DNA of 64,000 nucleotides from positions 1 through 64,000 of the forward strand of contig NZ_JAGGJF010000005.1 of NCBI RefSeq assembly GCF_030466405.1. The letters run 5' to 3'. The notes beneath the pieces were generated by a model. It was not told the DNA's origin. It searched no databases and saw nothing but the letters and a program-made list of their open reading frames with translations. The DNA comes from Pseudidiomarina terrestris (lineage in GTDB: Bacteria; Pseudomonadota; Gammaproteobacteria; Enterobacterales; Alteromonadaceae). Below are positions 15,353 through 25,604 of this stretch, piece by piece (position 1 is the first letter of the stretch; each line of letters starts with the position of its first letter). Position numbers and translations under genes: made by a program.

Positions 15353-17158
15353 TTAAAATTGAATATCGGCAACAATGGGGTCGTGATCCGATGAGCGGTA
15401 AGGCGTTGGTGCATACCAGTCAGGATTTTGGGAATAGCCTTGGTAACTAAGCGCGGGCGGCTCATCGGCATTAATCAGCCAATGGTGTTGCTGCAAGACA
15501 CGACCATGCAGCGCGGCTGAAACTAACAAATGGTCGAGGCTACCGGCCTGGGCATCGTAAACATAAGAATAACCCAATGGTTCGAAGTGTTCGGCGCGGT
15601 TATGAAAACCGGCCTGACTCATCAGGGTCATCGGATCTTCTTTTGCATAGGCATTAAAATCGCCGAGTAAAATCTGCGCCGGGGTACTGGCCAAGATCGG
15701 TTGGCTTTGCATGAACTCGACCAATAACTCGGCGGACTGCACCCGGGCTGCATTCCAGCAGGCCTGCCCATCGTGTTGATTGGCATTGGGATCAGTTTCA
15801 TCGCGCGGGCAGGAACCTTTCGATTTGAAGTGATTGACGGCAACCACGAAAGCTTCCTCAGTACCTTTGGGCTGCATGCGCTGGATCAGCGGGTAACGAC
15901 TGCGGTTACTGAACGGGCCCTCGGTAATCGTCATGGTCTCGCCCAGCAGATCGACACGGTCAGTTCTGTAGATCAGCCCGTTGGTAATGGAAGCGCCACC
16001 AAACTGACCATCTGCCGCGTGAACGAACTGCCAGGGCGCGCCGGTGGCAGCGGCAAGCTGCCGGGTAAGTCTGACGATGGCGCTGTGTGACGCATAACCA
16101 TCATTTTCAATTTCCATTAATCCCACCACATCGGCATCAAGCGCAGCCAGCGCGGCAATGATTTTGGCTTCCTGTCGCGCAAAGTCTGCGGCGGTGGGGG
16201 CCCCGCGCTCGGTGGGGAACTCGTGTGTGGCGCCGTCACCGTTGAAGTAATTTAAAACGTTAAAGGTTGCGATACGCAACACACTGCGGTCGTCATTACG
16301 TGGCGGCGCCGCAGGACGGGGATTGCTGGCCACGAAGTTAAGCTCCGTCGTGGGCTGAATTCGGTAGCTACCATTAAACTCACTGAGAATGCCGGTGACA
16401 CTGCTGACCGTATCGCCGCTGCGCAAGGTGTTGCTGGCGTTAAGTTGCGGGCTTGGGTAAGGAATCTCGGTGGCAGCTGGCGCCTGATTATCGTCAATCA
16501 CTAAGCGCTTTAATTCATTTGCCTGAGCGTATGCCCGCGCGGCCGGACCCGGCTCGACCCTTTGTGTCGGTGTGTAGAGCCGCTCAGAGGCCACATCAAA
16601 ACTGCCGTGGCGACCTAACAAATAGGTGCCATTGACCACCAGTGCCTGTGGCAGACTGACGAAACGGCCTTCGAGTTGTTCCAGTTCAGCTTTGGTCGTC
16701 ACTGGCAGACGTAACGCATAAGGTTGCGGTAACTCAGCCTTGCCACAGAGCTGCAGCTGACTGACCTCATCCAGCTGCGTTAGTTGTTGATGTTCCCGCA
16801 CGATTCCTGTTACTGCGACGCGGTCGCCGATTTCCACCCGCGGCGTCTCAGTTTGCACGAACAGCGCTGCGGCTTGTCCGTCAGCGTGCTGCTCGATAAA
16901 GAAGCCACCCAGCTGTCCGGACTGTTGCCAGCTCGCGGTGACGGTACCGGTGACGACCACCTGCTGATCGGCCAGAGGAGAAACAGGGCCAGAGCCTTGC
17001 ACCGTGGCCAGACTGGTGCTGGCCTCGCACTGCGGTGCGTTGGCGGTGCCAGTGGGACTGTCCGGTGGTGGTGCAGAACAGGCGGTTAAACCTAGTGCAA
17101 AAAATACGGCCAAGGGCCAGAGTCGGTTAGTCATTTTGGCTAAAGTGGTGTTTTGCAT
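15353..17158 (-). CDS. Extracellular endonuclease/exonuclease/phosphatase-family nuclease (ExeM/NucH type), lipoprotein
   Basis: A 601-residue exported enzyme. A lipoprotein signal ends at LGLTAC (about residue 27). An OB-fold-like region (about 40-280, with VVVTGTVTASW and VAVTGIVREHQ) precedes the EEP nuclease domain from about 290. That domain contains IATFNVLNYF, VGLMEIEND, NHFKSKGSC, LLGDFNAYAKEDP, SLDHLL and SSDHDPI, giving the metal-binding and catalytic His/Asp set. Relatives such as ExeM of Shewanella and Xds of Vibrio degrade extracellular DNA in biofilms. The ATG at 17158 has AGGA 5 bases upstream and overlaps the end of marR by 32 bp, suggesting co-transcription with the regulator. 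Confidence 0.85.
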   Translation of the reverse strand: MQNTTLAKMTNRLWPLAVFFALGLTACSAPPPDSPTGTANAPQCEASTSLATVQGSGPVSPLADQQVVVTGTVTASWQQSGQLGGFFIEQHADGQAAALFVQTETPRVEIGDRVAVTGIVREHQQLTQLDEVSQLQLCGKAELPQPYALRLPVTTKAELEQLEGRFVSLPQALVVNGTYLLGRHGSFDVASERLYTPTQRVEPGPAARAYAQANELKRLVIDDNQAPAATEIPYPSPQLNASNTLRSGDTVSSVTGILSEFNGSYRIQPTTELNFVASNPRPAAPPRNDDRSVLRIATFNVLNYFNGDGATHEFPTERGAPTAADFARQEAKIIAALAALDADVVGLMEIENDGYASHSAIVRLTRQLAAATGAPWQFVHAADGQFGGASITNGLIYRTDRVDLLGETMTITEGPFSNRSRYPLIQRMQPKGTEEAFVVAVNHFKSKGSCPRDETDPNANQHDGQACWNAARVQSAELLVEFMQSQPILASTPAQILLGDFNAYAKEDPMTLMSQAGFHNRAEHFEPLGYSYVYDAQAGSLDHLLVSAALHGRVLQQHHWLINADEPPALSYQGYSQNPDWYAPTPYRSSDHDPIVADIQF

Positions 17159-17621
17159 AGGTTCCTACTTCTAAAACGTCGGCAGCATCAAGGCGTTCGG
17201 CATCCATCATGGCAGCAATGCGCTGCATGGCGGCGAGCAGCTGGGATTGTTCCCAATCCGCGAGGCCCTGAAATTTATTGATAAAGTCTTCTTGTAGCGG
17301 GCGCGGTGCGGCTTTAAGACGCTCGGCCCCTTGCCTGGTCAGTGATAACACCACGCGGCGTCGATCCTGAGTACTGCGCTCACGGTGAATCAATTCACGG
17401 TGCTCAAGACGGTCGATAACGTTACTGACGGTAGCGGGGCTGAGGGTTATATTTTGCGCCACCGCACTGGCGGTAATGCCTGCCGGAGCAGCAGCAACCT
17501 CACGTAAGATCAGTAACTGCGGAGCGGTCAAGCCAGTAAGTTTATGGAGTTGTTTGGAATAAAGATCGGTCGCGCGAATCACCTTACGCAAGGCAAGCAG
17601 CAACTCGTCATATTTTTCCAT
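17127..17621 (-). CDS. MarR-family transcriptional regulator
   Basis: The 164-residue protein has the winged-helix fold of MarR regulators: TAPQLLILREVAA, the recognition segment NITLSPATVSNVIDRLEHREL (about 60-80), and the wing RSTQDRRRVVLSLT. Such proteins usually act as dimeric repressors released by small ligands. The start at 17621 follows AGAAGGAA. The gene overlaps the nuclease gene downstream by 32 bp, so the nuclease is a likely target. The gap to csiV upstream is 59 bp. The ligand is unknown. Confidence 0.9.
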   Translation of the reverse strand: MEKYDELLLALRKVIRATDLYSKQLHKLTGLTAPQLLILREVAAAPAGITASAVAQNITLSPATVSNVIDRLEHRELIHRERSTQDRRRVVLSLTRQGAERLKAAPRPLQEDFINKFQGLADWEQSQLLAAMQRIAAMMDAERLDAADVLEVGTYAKHHFSQND

Positions 17622-17680
17622 GTTAGCGTTCCTTCTAGCCTTAATCTTTTCCCTGCTTTTAACCCTGACCTGTCAGCAAC

Positions 17681-18805
17681 TCAATAGCGACGTGCGGAGA
17701 GGTCGGTGCGCCGAATTTGCACCACAAGTCCGAGTTTAGGATGGTCAAAATAGTGCGTTTCGTGGCTAATGACCCGGCGTAACTGGTCCAGCTTAAAGCT
17801 ACGCAAAAACTGACTGGTGCCTTCATCCTGCACCATCTGTTCAGCCTGCTCATCAAGTGCAGCGGGTTGCCAGCGGACCAGGTGCGGTTCCCGCAGCTCC
17901 AGATCGCTGTCGATATGCAGGTAATTACCCACCAGATAAACATGCACAGTGCCGTCGAGCTCCCACACGGGTTCGGGTTGCTCCGGGCGCTCAACGCGTT
18001 GCTTTGGAAGCGGCTGATCTGTGGCACGGGCAGTGAACTGTAAGCCGCCTTCCTGTTGCAGTTGCAGCAGTTGTTGCAAGCGTTCTGTTAAGCTTTGCTG
18101 CGCGCTTTCCTGCGCTGCTTCAGCTTGGGTAAACTCATCTTGTTCAGACGCATAGGGGTAACCACTTGGTGCAAAAGTCGCACCATAGTTTTTGCCGCCA
18201 AAGAGTCTTACCCGATAGTCCTGTTGCAGGCTGAAAACAGGCTGATACCAGCTCATATGTAAGAGTGGCTCGCCCACGCCGCGGCGAATAATTTGTTGCC
18301 GCATTTCGTTGAGTTCCAACTGCTGTGCTGGTGCAAGATAAGGACCGGTCGCCTGTTGTACCGGCCCGCCGGGCCCATCAATCACTTGTGCCGGAAGCTG
18401 CGCGAGTTGGGCAAGAGCTTGCTGCGGCGCAGGCCAGTTCATCGGCAGCCAGGGGTTCGCTTCCCAGGGTCTGCGGCACCAGATCGAGTCTTGCGACAGC
18501 GTGGGAATGACGGTGGGCAGGTTACAGGCCGGTAAATCCATTAATGCAGCACGAATATCGGGCGCGAAATAGCGTGGCAGCGGATCAAACTGACTTGCTG
18601 CGGGAGTGGCTGGTCCGGTCCAGGCAAAAGACTCTGCGACGGCTTCACTGGCGCTGTGTTTAAACACCAGAACTTCAATCTCAAACCAGCGCCATGTATC
18701 CCGCTCAGCCTGCGCAATAGCAGTCTGTCCGCCGAGTACGGCTGCGAGCAGCACGACACTTTTGCTTAACCGAATGAGGCGCTGCCGGAGCGTTGCTGTT
18801 GGCAT
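17681..18805 (-). CDS. csiV: CsiV-like periplasmic peptidoglycan-binding protein
   Basis: A 374-residue exported protein with a signal peptide ending near TAIAQA. The mature part opens with WRWFEIEVLVFKH, the characteristic start of the CsiV family, and ends with LGLVVQIRRTDL. CsiV in Vibrio supports septal peptidoglycan synthesis through the LpoA/PBP1a pair. The ATG at 18805 is chosen because AAGGA lies 7 bases before it and it gives a clean signal peptide. It starts only 10 bp after mfd, so the two are probably co-transcribed. The family assignment rests on the opening motif and on the neighbourhood. Confidence 0.75.
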   Translation of the reverse strand: MPTATLRQRLIRLSKSVVLLAAVLGGQTAIAQAERDTWRWFEIEVLVFKHSASEAVAESFAWTGPATPAASQFDPLPRYFAPDIRAALMDLPACNLPTVIPTLSQDSIWCRRPWEANPWLPMNWPAPQQALAQLAQLPAQVIDGPGGPVQQATGPYLAPAQQLELNEMRQQIIRRGVGEPLLHMSWYQPVFSLQQDYRVRLFGGKNYGATFAPSGYPYASEQDEFTQAEAAQESAQQSLTERLQQLLQLQQEGGLQFTARATDQPLPKQRVERPEQPEPVWELDGTVHVYLVGNYLHIDSDLELREPHLVRWQPAALDEQAEQMVQDEGTSQFLRSFKLDQLRRVISHETHYFDHPKLGLVVQIRRTDLSARRY

Positions 18806-18815
18806 TTCCATATCC

Positions 18816-21800
18816 TTACCGCTGCATGTGTTCTGCAAAATCTGTTAACAGCGACTCTACCAGTTTAAGCCGCGCTTGAGTATCTTCTATTTTACCAAGA
18901 ATACGTAAACGTGCAGGCCCTTCGAGCTTGTAATCCTGCGGCGCAGTCTGGATCAACTCAATCAGGTAGTCAGGGCTGACTTTGGTCTCGGCGCCAAATT
19001 CGATGCTGATGCCGAGCGGTCCGCCATCAATTTTTCGAATGCCAAGTTTACCGGCATAATTACGCAATTCAGTAATGCGGATTAAATTTTTGGCGGCATC
19101 AGGCAACAACCCGAAGCGGTCGATCATCTCCACCTGTAAAGCACGTAAGTCGTCGGCAGATTCCGCGCTGGCGATGCGTTTGTACATACTCAAACGCAGC
19201 GTAACATCGGCAATATAATGCTCGGGAAGCAACGCGGGAACGCGCAAATCGACTTCGCTTTGTGCCTGCAGCAGGGTATCCAGAGCGGGTTCCTTGCCAT
19301 CGCGCAGTGCTTGAACCGCTTGTTCCAGCATTTCCATGTACAGGGTGAAACCAATGGATTCGATTTGACCGCTTTGATCATCACCCAGGAGCTCACCGGC
19401 GCCACGGATTTCAAGATCATGGGTGGCCAGCATGAAGCCGGCGCCCAGATCTTCAAGTTGCGAAATGGCTTCGAGACGCTTTAAGGCGTCTTTGGTCATG
19501 CGCTTCGGATGTGGCGTCAGCAAATAAGCATAGGCCTGATGGTGAGATCGACCGACCCGGCCACGCAACTGGTGCATTTGTGCCAGGCCCAGATGATCAG
19601 CGCGATCCATGATAATGGTATTTGCTGTGGGAACATCGATGCCGGTCTCAATGATCGTCGTGCAGACCAGCACGTTATAGCGCTGATGGTAAAAGTCAGA
19701 CATGATGCGTTCGAGCTCGCGCTCGCGCATTTGCCCATGGGCGATCGTCACCCGCGCTTCGGGAACCAGTTCAACCAGGTCACGCGCGGTCTTCTCTATC
19801 GTATCGACATTATTGTGCAAAAAGTACACCTGGCCGCCACGGAGAATTTCGCGCAATACCGCCTCACGAATGGTCGGAGCGTCGTATTCGCGCACAAAGG
19901 TTTTCACCGCGAGGCGTTTCGCCGGTGGCGTGGCGATGATGGACAGATCACGGACGCCGTTCATGGCCATATTCAAGGTACGCGGAATTGGTGTCGCGGT
20001 CAGTGTCAGGATATCCACGTCAGCGCGTAAGCGTTTGATCGCTTCTTTTTGGCGGACGCCGAAGCGATGCTCTTCGTCGACAATAAGCAAACCAAGATCG
20101 CGGAATTTAATACTCCCCTGCAGAAGCTTGTGGGTACCGATAACGATATCTACTTTGCCGGCCTCAGTGTCGGCAAGGATTTGCTGGGTCTGCTTGGCTG
20201 TTTTAAAACGCGACAGTACTTCAATCCTGACCGGCCAGTCCGCAAATCTGTCTTTAAAGTTCTCAAAGTGCTGCTGCGCCAGCAGCGTGGTCGGTACCAG
20301 AACCGCGACCTGCTTGCCATCATTAACGGCGACAAAAGCCGCCCGCATGGCCACTTCAGTCTTACCAAAGCCGACGTCGCCACAGACCAGCCGATCCATT
20401 GCCCGGTCAGACTGCATATCCGTGAGCACCGCCGCGATTGCTTGTTGCTGGTCGTCGGTTTCTTCAAACGGGAAACTGGTCGCGAAACGCTGGTAGTCAG
20501 TTTGCTCCATGCGGTAGTGATAGCCTGGTTTCGCTTCGCGACGGGCATAAACATCCAGCAGTTCCGCGGCGACATCGCGGATCTTTTCGGCGGCTTTGCG
20601 TTTGGCTTTTTCCCAGGTGTCATTGCCGAGCTTGTGCAGCGGTGCGCTGGCTTCTTCACCGCCACTGTAGCGCGAGAGCACATGCAAAGATGCAACGGGA
20701 ACGTAGAGTTTACTGTTGCTGGCGTATTCGATGGTGACAAATTCGGTGGTCATGCCACCGGTTTCAATGGTCTGCAGCCCCTGATAACGGCCCACGCCAT
20801 GATCGATATGAACCAGCGGCTGACCGACGCGCAGCTCCGCCAGATTGCGCACCATTTGTTCACTGGTCACTGTCGCTTTTTGATCACGACGGCGCCGCTG
20901 AGCGATACGATTACCGAGCAATTCTGTTTCGGTAATCACTGCCACTTTGGCGTCGTCAAGCACGAACGAATGAACTAACGGGCCAACCGTAATAGCGGTG
21001 ATGGCATCATGCGCATGGATGTCCGACAAGTGCGCAAGTTCGTTCAATTCAAGCTGCAATGGTGCCAGTAATTCCCGCAAAGATTCGCGGCGTCCTGCGG
21101 TTTCCGCTACAAACACTACTTTGAAATCGGCTTGATGCAATTCGGCTAATTTTTTACGTAGCGCCTGCAGCGGATCCTTCAGCTGGTGATTTAACGCCAC
21201 TTCACCGATGGTGGTGGTCGCGAAGTCCTGCCGGCCGGGCTGCGGTTTATCATCGGGCACAAAAGCGCGGATCCGCGGCAATTGTTTAAAGCGTTGATGC
21301 ACCTGATCGACCGGCATGAACAATTGCTGCGGCGGAATTAACGGCCGCAGACGGTCGTAGCGGCGCTGTTCGTAGCGCTGATTGATATCGTGCCAGAGGT
21401 GATCAAGGCTTCCTTGTAGATCGCCAAAGGTGACCAACAGCGTATCGTCAGGTAAATAGTCAAAGAGTGTCGCTGTGCTATCGAAAAATAGCGGCAGGTA
21501 ATACTCTACGCCACCGGGGAACTGGTTTTGCGACACTTGGTAGTAGATGGAATCGCGTTCGTTGGAGGCGTCGAATAACTCCCGGTAACGCGCCCGAAAG
21601 CCTTCAATCGCTGTGGGCGTGGTCGGAAACTCATGGGCGGGCAACAAATCGATGGCTTCAACCTCGCCAGCGGATAACTGAGAGTCGGGGTCGAAGGTGC
21701 GAATTGAATCAATTTCGTCATCAAAAAAATCGATCCGATAAGGAGCAACGCTGCCCATCGGGAACAGATCGAGTAACGAGCCGCGAGCACAAAATTCGCC

Positions 21801-22289
21801 ATGTTCCATTACCTGATTCACATGCCGGTAACCGGCCCGTTCCAGACGCTGACGCAAGCGATGCCCATCCAGCTGTTGCCCTTTAGCCACTTGTAGCGCT
21901 TGGCCACTGACATAATCGGTTGGAGCAATCCGGTGCAACAGGGTGTTTAGGGATACGATTAAAGCCCCGTCATGCATTTCAGGTAGTTTCGCTAACACAC
22001 TTAAGCGTTCGGAAATAATATCCTGATGCGGCGAAAAACTATCGTAGGGCAGGGTTTCCCAGTCCGGGAAGACCAGTACCTGATCGCCTTTCTTACTGAG
22101 ATAGCTTATTTCATGTTCCAGCCGATGGGCCTGTGGAGCATCTGGTGTGACGATAAGGATCGGTTTGTCATGCTGGTCGATCAATTGCGCCAAAGCGTAG
22201 GCAATACTGCTGCCTGCCAAGCCTTGCCAGGTGATGTCAGTAAGCGCCGAAGGTGGTCTTGGTGGGGTTAGGATCGATGCCTTGCTCAT
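18816..22289 (-). CDS. mfd: Transcription-repair coupling factor
   Basis: The 1157-residue protein is close to E. coli Mfd (1148). It removes stalled RNA polymerase and recruits UvrA. In order: a UvrB-like module (about 1-340); the polymerase-interaction domain around 490-560 (LVHIDHGVGRYQGL); then helicase and translocase motifs with Walker A GDVGFGKT (about 640), DEEHRFG, TATPIPRTL and the RGRVGRS arginine motif; and a C-terminal regulatory domain. The ATG at 22289 follows AGGA. It is divergent from lolC across 142 bp and is the first gene of the mfd-csiV pair. Confidence 0.97.
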   Translation of the reverse strand: MSKASILTPPRPPSALTDITWQGLAGSSIAYALAQLIDQHDKPILIVTPDAPQAHRLEHEISYLSKKGDQVLVFPDWETLPYDSFSPHQDIISERLSVLAKLPEMHDGALIVSLNTLLHRIAPTDYVSGQALQVAKGQQLDGHRLRQRLERAGYRHVNQVMEHGEFCARGSLLDLFPMGSVAPYRIDFFDDEIDSIRTFDPDSQLSAGEVEAIDLLPAHEFPTTPTAIEGFRARYRELFDASNERDSIYYQVSQNQFPGGVEYYLPLFFDSTATLFDYLPDDTLLVTFGDLQGSLDHLWHDINQRYEQRRYDRLRPLIPPQQLFMPVDQVHQRFKQLPRIRAFVPDDKPQPGRQDFATTTIGEVALNHQLKDPLQALRKKLAELHQADFKVVFVAETAGRRESLRELLAPLQLELNELAHLSDIHAHDAITAITVGPLVHSFVLDDAKVAVITETELLGNRIAQRRRRDQKATVTSEQMVRNLAELRVGQPLVHIDHGVGRYQGLQTIETGGMTTEFVTIEYASNSKLYVPVASLHVLSRYSGGEEASAPLHKLGNDTWEKAKRKAAEKIRDVAAELLDVYARREAKPGYHYRMEQTDYQRFATSFPFEETDDQQQAIAAVLTDMQSDRAMDRLVCGDVGFGKTEVAMRAAFVAVNDGKQVAVLVPTTLLAQQHFENFKDRFADWPVRIEVLSRFKTAKQTQQILADTEAGKVDIVIGTHKLLQGSIKFRDLGLLIVDEEHRFGVRQKEAIKRLRADVDILTLTATPIPRTLNMAMNGVRDLSIIATPPAKRLAVKTFVREYDAPTIREAVLREILRGGQVYFLHNNVDTIEKTARDLVELVPEARVTIAHGQMRERELERIMSDFYHQRYNVLVCTTIIETGIDVPTANTIIMDRADHLGLAQMHQLRGRVGRSHHQAYAYLLTPHPKRMTKDALKRLEAISQLEDLGAGFMLATHDLEIRGAGELLGDDQSGQIESIGFTLYMEMLEQAVQALRDGKEPALDTLLQAQSEVDLRVPALLPEHYIADVTLRLSMYKRIASAESADDLRALQVEMIDRFGLLPDAAKNLIRITELRNYAGKLGIRKIDGGPLGISIEFGAETKVSPDYLIELIQTAPQDYKLEGPARLRILGKIEDTQARLKLVESLLTDFAEHMQR

Positions 22290-22431
22290 GGGTCCTGCTT
22301 CGTTAACTTCTCAAGTAGCTGAAAGTATACCTGAAACTCTCACTTGGATCAGTGCGCAGATTTCATTATGCTTGCAGCGCAACCCTGCACTCAGGCAGGG
22401 CCGACTGACAGCAGAGACGCATCGCACTATT

Positions 22432-23676
22432 ATGTTTCAACCCTTATCGCTTTTTTTAGGATTGCGCTACACCCGCGCGCGCCACGGCCAGGGCTTTACT
22501 CGCTTTATTCAGCGAGTCTCTCTGGTGGGCTTGATTTTAGGTGTGGCGGCATTGATTCTGGTGGGGTCGGTGATGAACGGCTTTGAAGCCGAATTAAAAA
22601 ATCGAATTTTAAGTGTGGTGCCGCAACTGGAAGTCACTAACGAGGATAGTCAGCAGGACACGCTTGCGGACTGGCAAGAACTGATTGAAGGTCTGCCAGA
22701 GTTCGCCGGACAGCGGGCGGTGGTGCCGGAAGTGACCACCGCTGGTTTAGTGCAGGGCAAGCAACAGCTGCATGCCGTGTCCGTTCAAGGTGTGTTTCCA
22801 CAACATGCAGACAGCACGATTCAACTGCAGCCTTTGCGGGAACATTTGAGTGCCGGGCAGCTCGACCTTAGTGAAGGCAGTTACCATGTCATACTTGGCT
22901 ACAGTCTGGCACAACAGTTGAACGTCTGGCCCGGTGAGCAGGTGCGTCTGGTCGCTGCCGGTGGCGGCATCTATACGCCCCTCGGCTTAGTACCGGCGCA
23001 GCGACTGGTTACGGTGGCAGGTGTGGTACGCATGCAGTCCGAAGCGGATCAGCACCTGGTGGTGATGAATGGCGCAGATCTCGCACGATTATTGCGGATG
23101 GCAAAGGATCGGGTAACTGGGGTACGCTATTATTTTGCTGACCCGTTTCAGGCACTTCCTGCAGCTGAGCAGCTGCAGCGGCAGGTTGCAGCACCCTTGC
23201 AGGTGAAAAGCTGGCGCGAAAATTACGGCCATTTGTTTGACGCGGTGAGCATGGAAAAACGCATGATTAACCTTATGCTAGGGCTCATCATCGCGGTGGC
23301 AGCTTTTAATATTGTTTCGTCGTTAATGATGGTGGTGCAGGATAAGCGCAGTGACATCGCAATTCTTAATACCATGGGCTTAGCACCACATAAACTGCGA
23401 CGCATGATCATCATGCAGGGATTAACTACAGGTGTTATCGGCAGCTCACTGGGACTGGCATCAGGGTTACTTATCAGCGCCTATGTCAATGAGATTTTAC
23501 GGGCGTTTGGGGTCGATCTGAGTTTTGCCGGGCCGGCCGGTTTGCCGGTGGTGATTGACGCCTGGCAAGTGAGCGCCACCGTCATCGCGGCATTATCACT
23601 CACTTTTTTAGCGACCTTGTTCCCGGCGTGGCAAGCCAGCCGCGTTCTGCCAGCCCACGCACTTCGATATGAGTAA
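22432..23676 (+). CDS. lolC: Lipoprotein-releasing system permease LolC
   Basis: The 414-residue inner-membrane protein belongs to the LolC/E family. There is one N-terminal helix (about 25-45, VSLVGLILGVAALILVGSVM), a large periplasmic domain (about 50-270), and three C-terminal helices starting near IAVAAFNIVSSLMM, ending in FLATLFPAWQASRVLPAHALRYE. With LolD and LolE it extracts mature lipoproteins from the inner membrane and hands them to LolA. The ATG at 22432 gives the family N-terminus MFQPLSLFLGLRY; the longer frame upstream overlaps mfd and is not family-like. The ribosome site is weak. lolD starts 6 bp after it. Confidence 0.92.
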   Translation: MFQPLSLFLGLRYTRARHGQGFTRFIQRVSLVGLILGVAALILVGSVMNGFEAELKNRILSVVPQLEVTNEDSQQDTLADWQELIEGLPEFAGQRAVVPEVTTAGLVQGKQQLHAVSVQGVFPQHADSTIQLQPLREHLSAGQLDLSEGSYHVILGYSLAQQLNVWPGEQVRLVAAGGGIYTPLGLVPAQRLVTVAGVVRMQSEADQHLVVMNGADLARLLRMAKDRVTGVRYYFADPFQALPAAEQLQRQVAAPLQVKSWRENYGHLFDAVSMEKRMINLMLGLIIAVAAFNIVSSLMMVVQDKRSDIAILNTMGLAPHKLRRMIIMQGLTTGVIGSSLGLASGLLISAYVNEILRAFGVDLSFAGPAGLPVVIDAWQVSATVIAALSLTFLATLFPAWQASRVLPAHALRYE

Positions 23677-23682
23677 GGACCT

Positions 23683-24381
23683 ATGACAACAGAGTTATTA
23701 GCTTGTGAACAGGTAGGTAAATGTTATTGGGACGGTAATCACGATCTCGATGTGCTGCAGGGCGTAAATTTTTCCGTCAACGATGGCGAGCTGCTGGCGA
23801 TCGTAGGCAGCTCCGGCTCGGGTAAAAGTACTTTATTGCATTGCATGGGGGGGCTGGACACCCCAAGCACCGGCAGAATTTTGTTCCGTGGCAACGACAT
23901 CGCTAAATGGTCGCCACGCAAACTGGCTGAATGGCGTAATCAACAGCTGGGTTTTATTTATCAGTTCCATCATCTGTTACCCGAGTTCACGGCGCTGGAG
24001 AATATTGCCATGCCGCTGTTGATTCAGGGTCAAAGCGCGAAGCAAGCCCGCCTGCGCGCCACCGAGTTGTTGCAACGGGTAGGCCTGGCGCAACGCGGTG
24101 AACATCGGCCCGCCGAGCTTTCAGGCGGTGAACGCCAACGGGTCGCTATTGCCAGAGCATTAGCCAACCAACCGGCACTGGTACTCGCCGATGAACCTAC
24201 AGGTAATCTTGATGATGACACCGCGCAGCAAGTGATGGCATTGATGCATGAGCTGAATCAGGAATTAGCAACAGCCTTTGTGATTGTTACTCATGACCTG
24301 AAGCTGGCGCAGAGTCTGCCGGCACAGGTGCGTCTGCAGCATGGTAAAATTGTGGCCTCGCTGGGCGAGGCCTCGCAATGA
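23683..24381 (+). CDS. lolD: Lipoprotein-releasing system ATPase LolD
   Basis: The 232-residue ABC ATPase has Walker A GSSGSGKST near residue 45, signature LSGGERQRVAIARAL near 145, Walker B VLADEPTGNLD near 167 and an H-loop THD. It also has the LolD-type insert FIYQFHHLLPEFTALEN. It powers the LolCE permease. It starts 6 bp after lolC, and its stop overlaps the lolE start (ATGA), so the three genes form a coupled operon. Confidence 0.96.
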   Translation: MTTELLACEQVGKCYWDGNHDLDVLQGVNFSVNDGELLAIVGSSGSGKSTLLHCMGGLDTPSTGRILFRGNDIAKWSPRKLAEWRNQQLGFIYQFHHLLPEFTALENIAMPLLIQGQSAKQARLRATELLQRVGLAQRGEHRPAELSGGERQRVAIARALANQPALVLADEPTGNLDDDTAQQVMALMHELNQELATAFVIVTHDLKLAQSLPAQVRLQHGKIVASLGEASQ

Positions 24382-25604
24382 TGCGTTCCTGGGCACTCGC
24401 CTGGCAATTGGCACGGCGATTCCGGCGTGGCCGTGAACGCAGTGGCTTCTTGTCTTTTATTTCGGCGTCTTCAACCATTGGTATTGCGCTGGGTTGCACC
24501 GTCTTCATTGCCGGACTCAGTGTCATGAATGGTTTTGCGGACGTGCTGGAAGAGCGCTTTTTAAAACTGGTGCCACATATCCAGTTCACTGCAGTTGAAG
24601 GTGCGCTGCAGTATCCCGAAACCATTTTCCAGTTAGCTGAGCAGCATCCCGAAGTGGTTGCCGCGCGCCCGGTCATTCGTACCCAGGGATTGGTGCAAAA
24701 AGGTCGTGAGTTTGTTGGGGTACAGGTGACCGGACTGGATCCGTCAGCGCCGCACGCCATCAGTGAGTATATGAGCGCAAGCAGCTGGCAAGCTTTGCAT
24801 GAGCCGGGTGCCATGGTGCTGGGTGCAGACCTGGCGGCTAAGCTCAACCTGACAGTGGGCGATAAATTCACTCTGGTTGTGGCCTCAGAGCGTGGCTTCC
24901 AGGCGCCCAAACGGCAAGCACTTACCCTTGCCGGAACCTTCAGATTCGGTGGTCAGGTGGATCACCAACTCGGCTATGTGAGCCTTGCAACCGCGCGGCA
25001 GTTGGTAGGAATGGAGCAGGGGATTACGGGCGTTGAGCTGGAACTCAGTGCGTTATTTGCCGCCGAACGCGTGGCCAATGAAATTGGTTACCAGTTACAG
25101 GATTATGTCTTCCTGGAACATTGGATGCGAGCGCAGGGGCATTTGTACCGTGACATCCAGATGGTGCGTACTGTGATGTATCTGGTGCTGGTGCTGGTGT
25201 TGGCGGTCGCGTGTTTTAATATTGTCTCGACGCTGGTGATGACGGTTCAGGAAAAACGGCGGCACATTGGTATCTTGCGCACCATGGGTATGCGCGCCGG
25301 TGGTCTGGTGAAGATTTTTGTATTACAGGGCCTGCAAAACGGTATGTTGGGAATTGCTGTGGGTGTTGTTGCCGGCAGTTTGTTAAGTCTTAACTTACCG
25401 GCTCTGCTCACCCTGCTGGAGTCCTTTACGGGCAGCTCGCTGCTGGCAAGCGATGTTTATTTCGTTGATCGCATTCCGGTGCGTTTACAGGCCATGGACA
25501 TCTTGTGGGTGGCCACAGTCGCACTGCTGTTAAGTTTGTTGGCGACTCTCTATCCGGCCTGGCAGGCCACGCGTATTTCGGTGGTCAAAGCGATTAGCGC
25601 TTAA
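24378..25604 (+). CDS. lolE: Lipoprotein-releasing system permease LolE
   Basis: A 408-residue paralogue of LolC with the same plan: an N-terminal helix (SSTIGIALGCTVFIAGLSVM), a periplasmic domain, then three helices with VACFNIVSTLVMTVQEKRR and the tail TLYPAWQATRISVVKAISA. It completes the LolCDE exporter. Its ATG overlaps the lolD stop. The 3' end overlaps the convergent DUF2062 gene by 11 bp, leaving no room for a separate terminator. Confidence 0.94.
   Translation: MMRSWALAWQLARRFRRGRERSGFLSFISASSTIGIALGCTVFIAGLSVMNGFADVLEERFLKLVPHIQFTAVEGALQYPETIFQLAEQHPEVVAARPVIRTQGLVQKGREFVGVQVTGLDPSAPHAISEYMSASSWQALHEPGAMVLGADLAAKLNLTVGDKFTLVVASERGFQAPKRQALTLAGTFRFGGQVDHQLGYVSLATARQLVGMEQGITGVELELSALFAAERVANEIGYQLQDYVFLEHWMRAQGHLYRDIQMVRTVMYLVLVLVLAVACFNIVSTLVMTVQEKRRHIGILRTMGMRAGGLVKIFVLQGLQNGMLGIAVGVVAGSLLSLNLPALLTLLESFTGSSLLASDVYFVDRIPVRLQAMDILWVATVALLLSLLATLYPAWQATRISVVKAISA

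Noticed and set aside
20049-20978. Long plus-strand frame (309 codons) inside mfd
   Set aside because: It is antisense to a full-length mfd with all motifs and shows no family pattern; it is a shadow of mfd codon structure.
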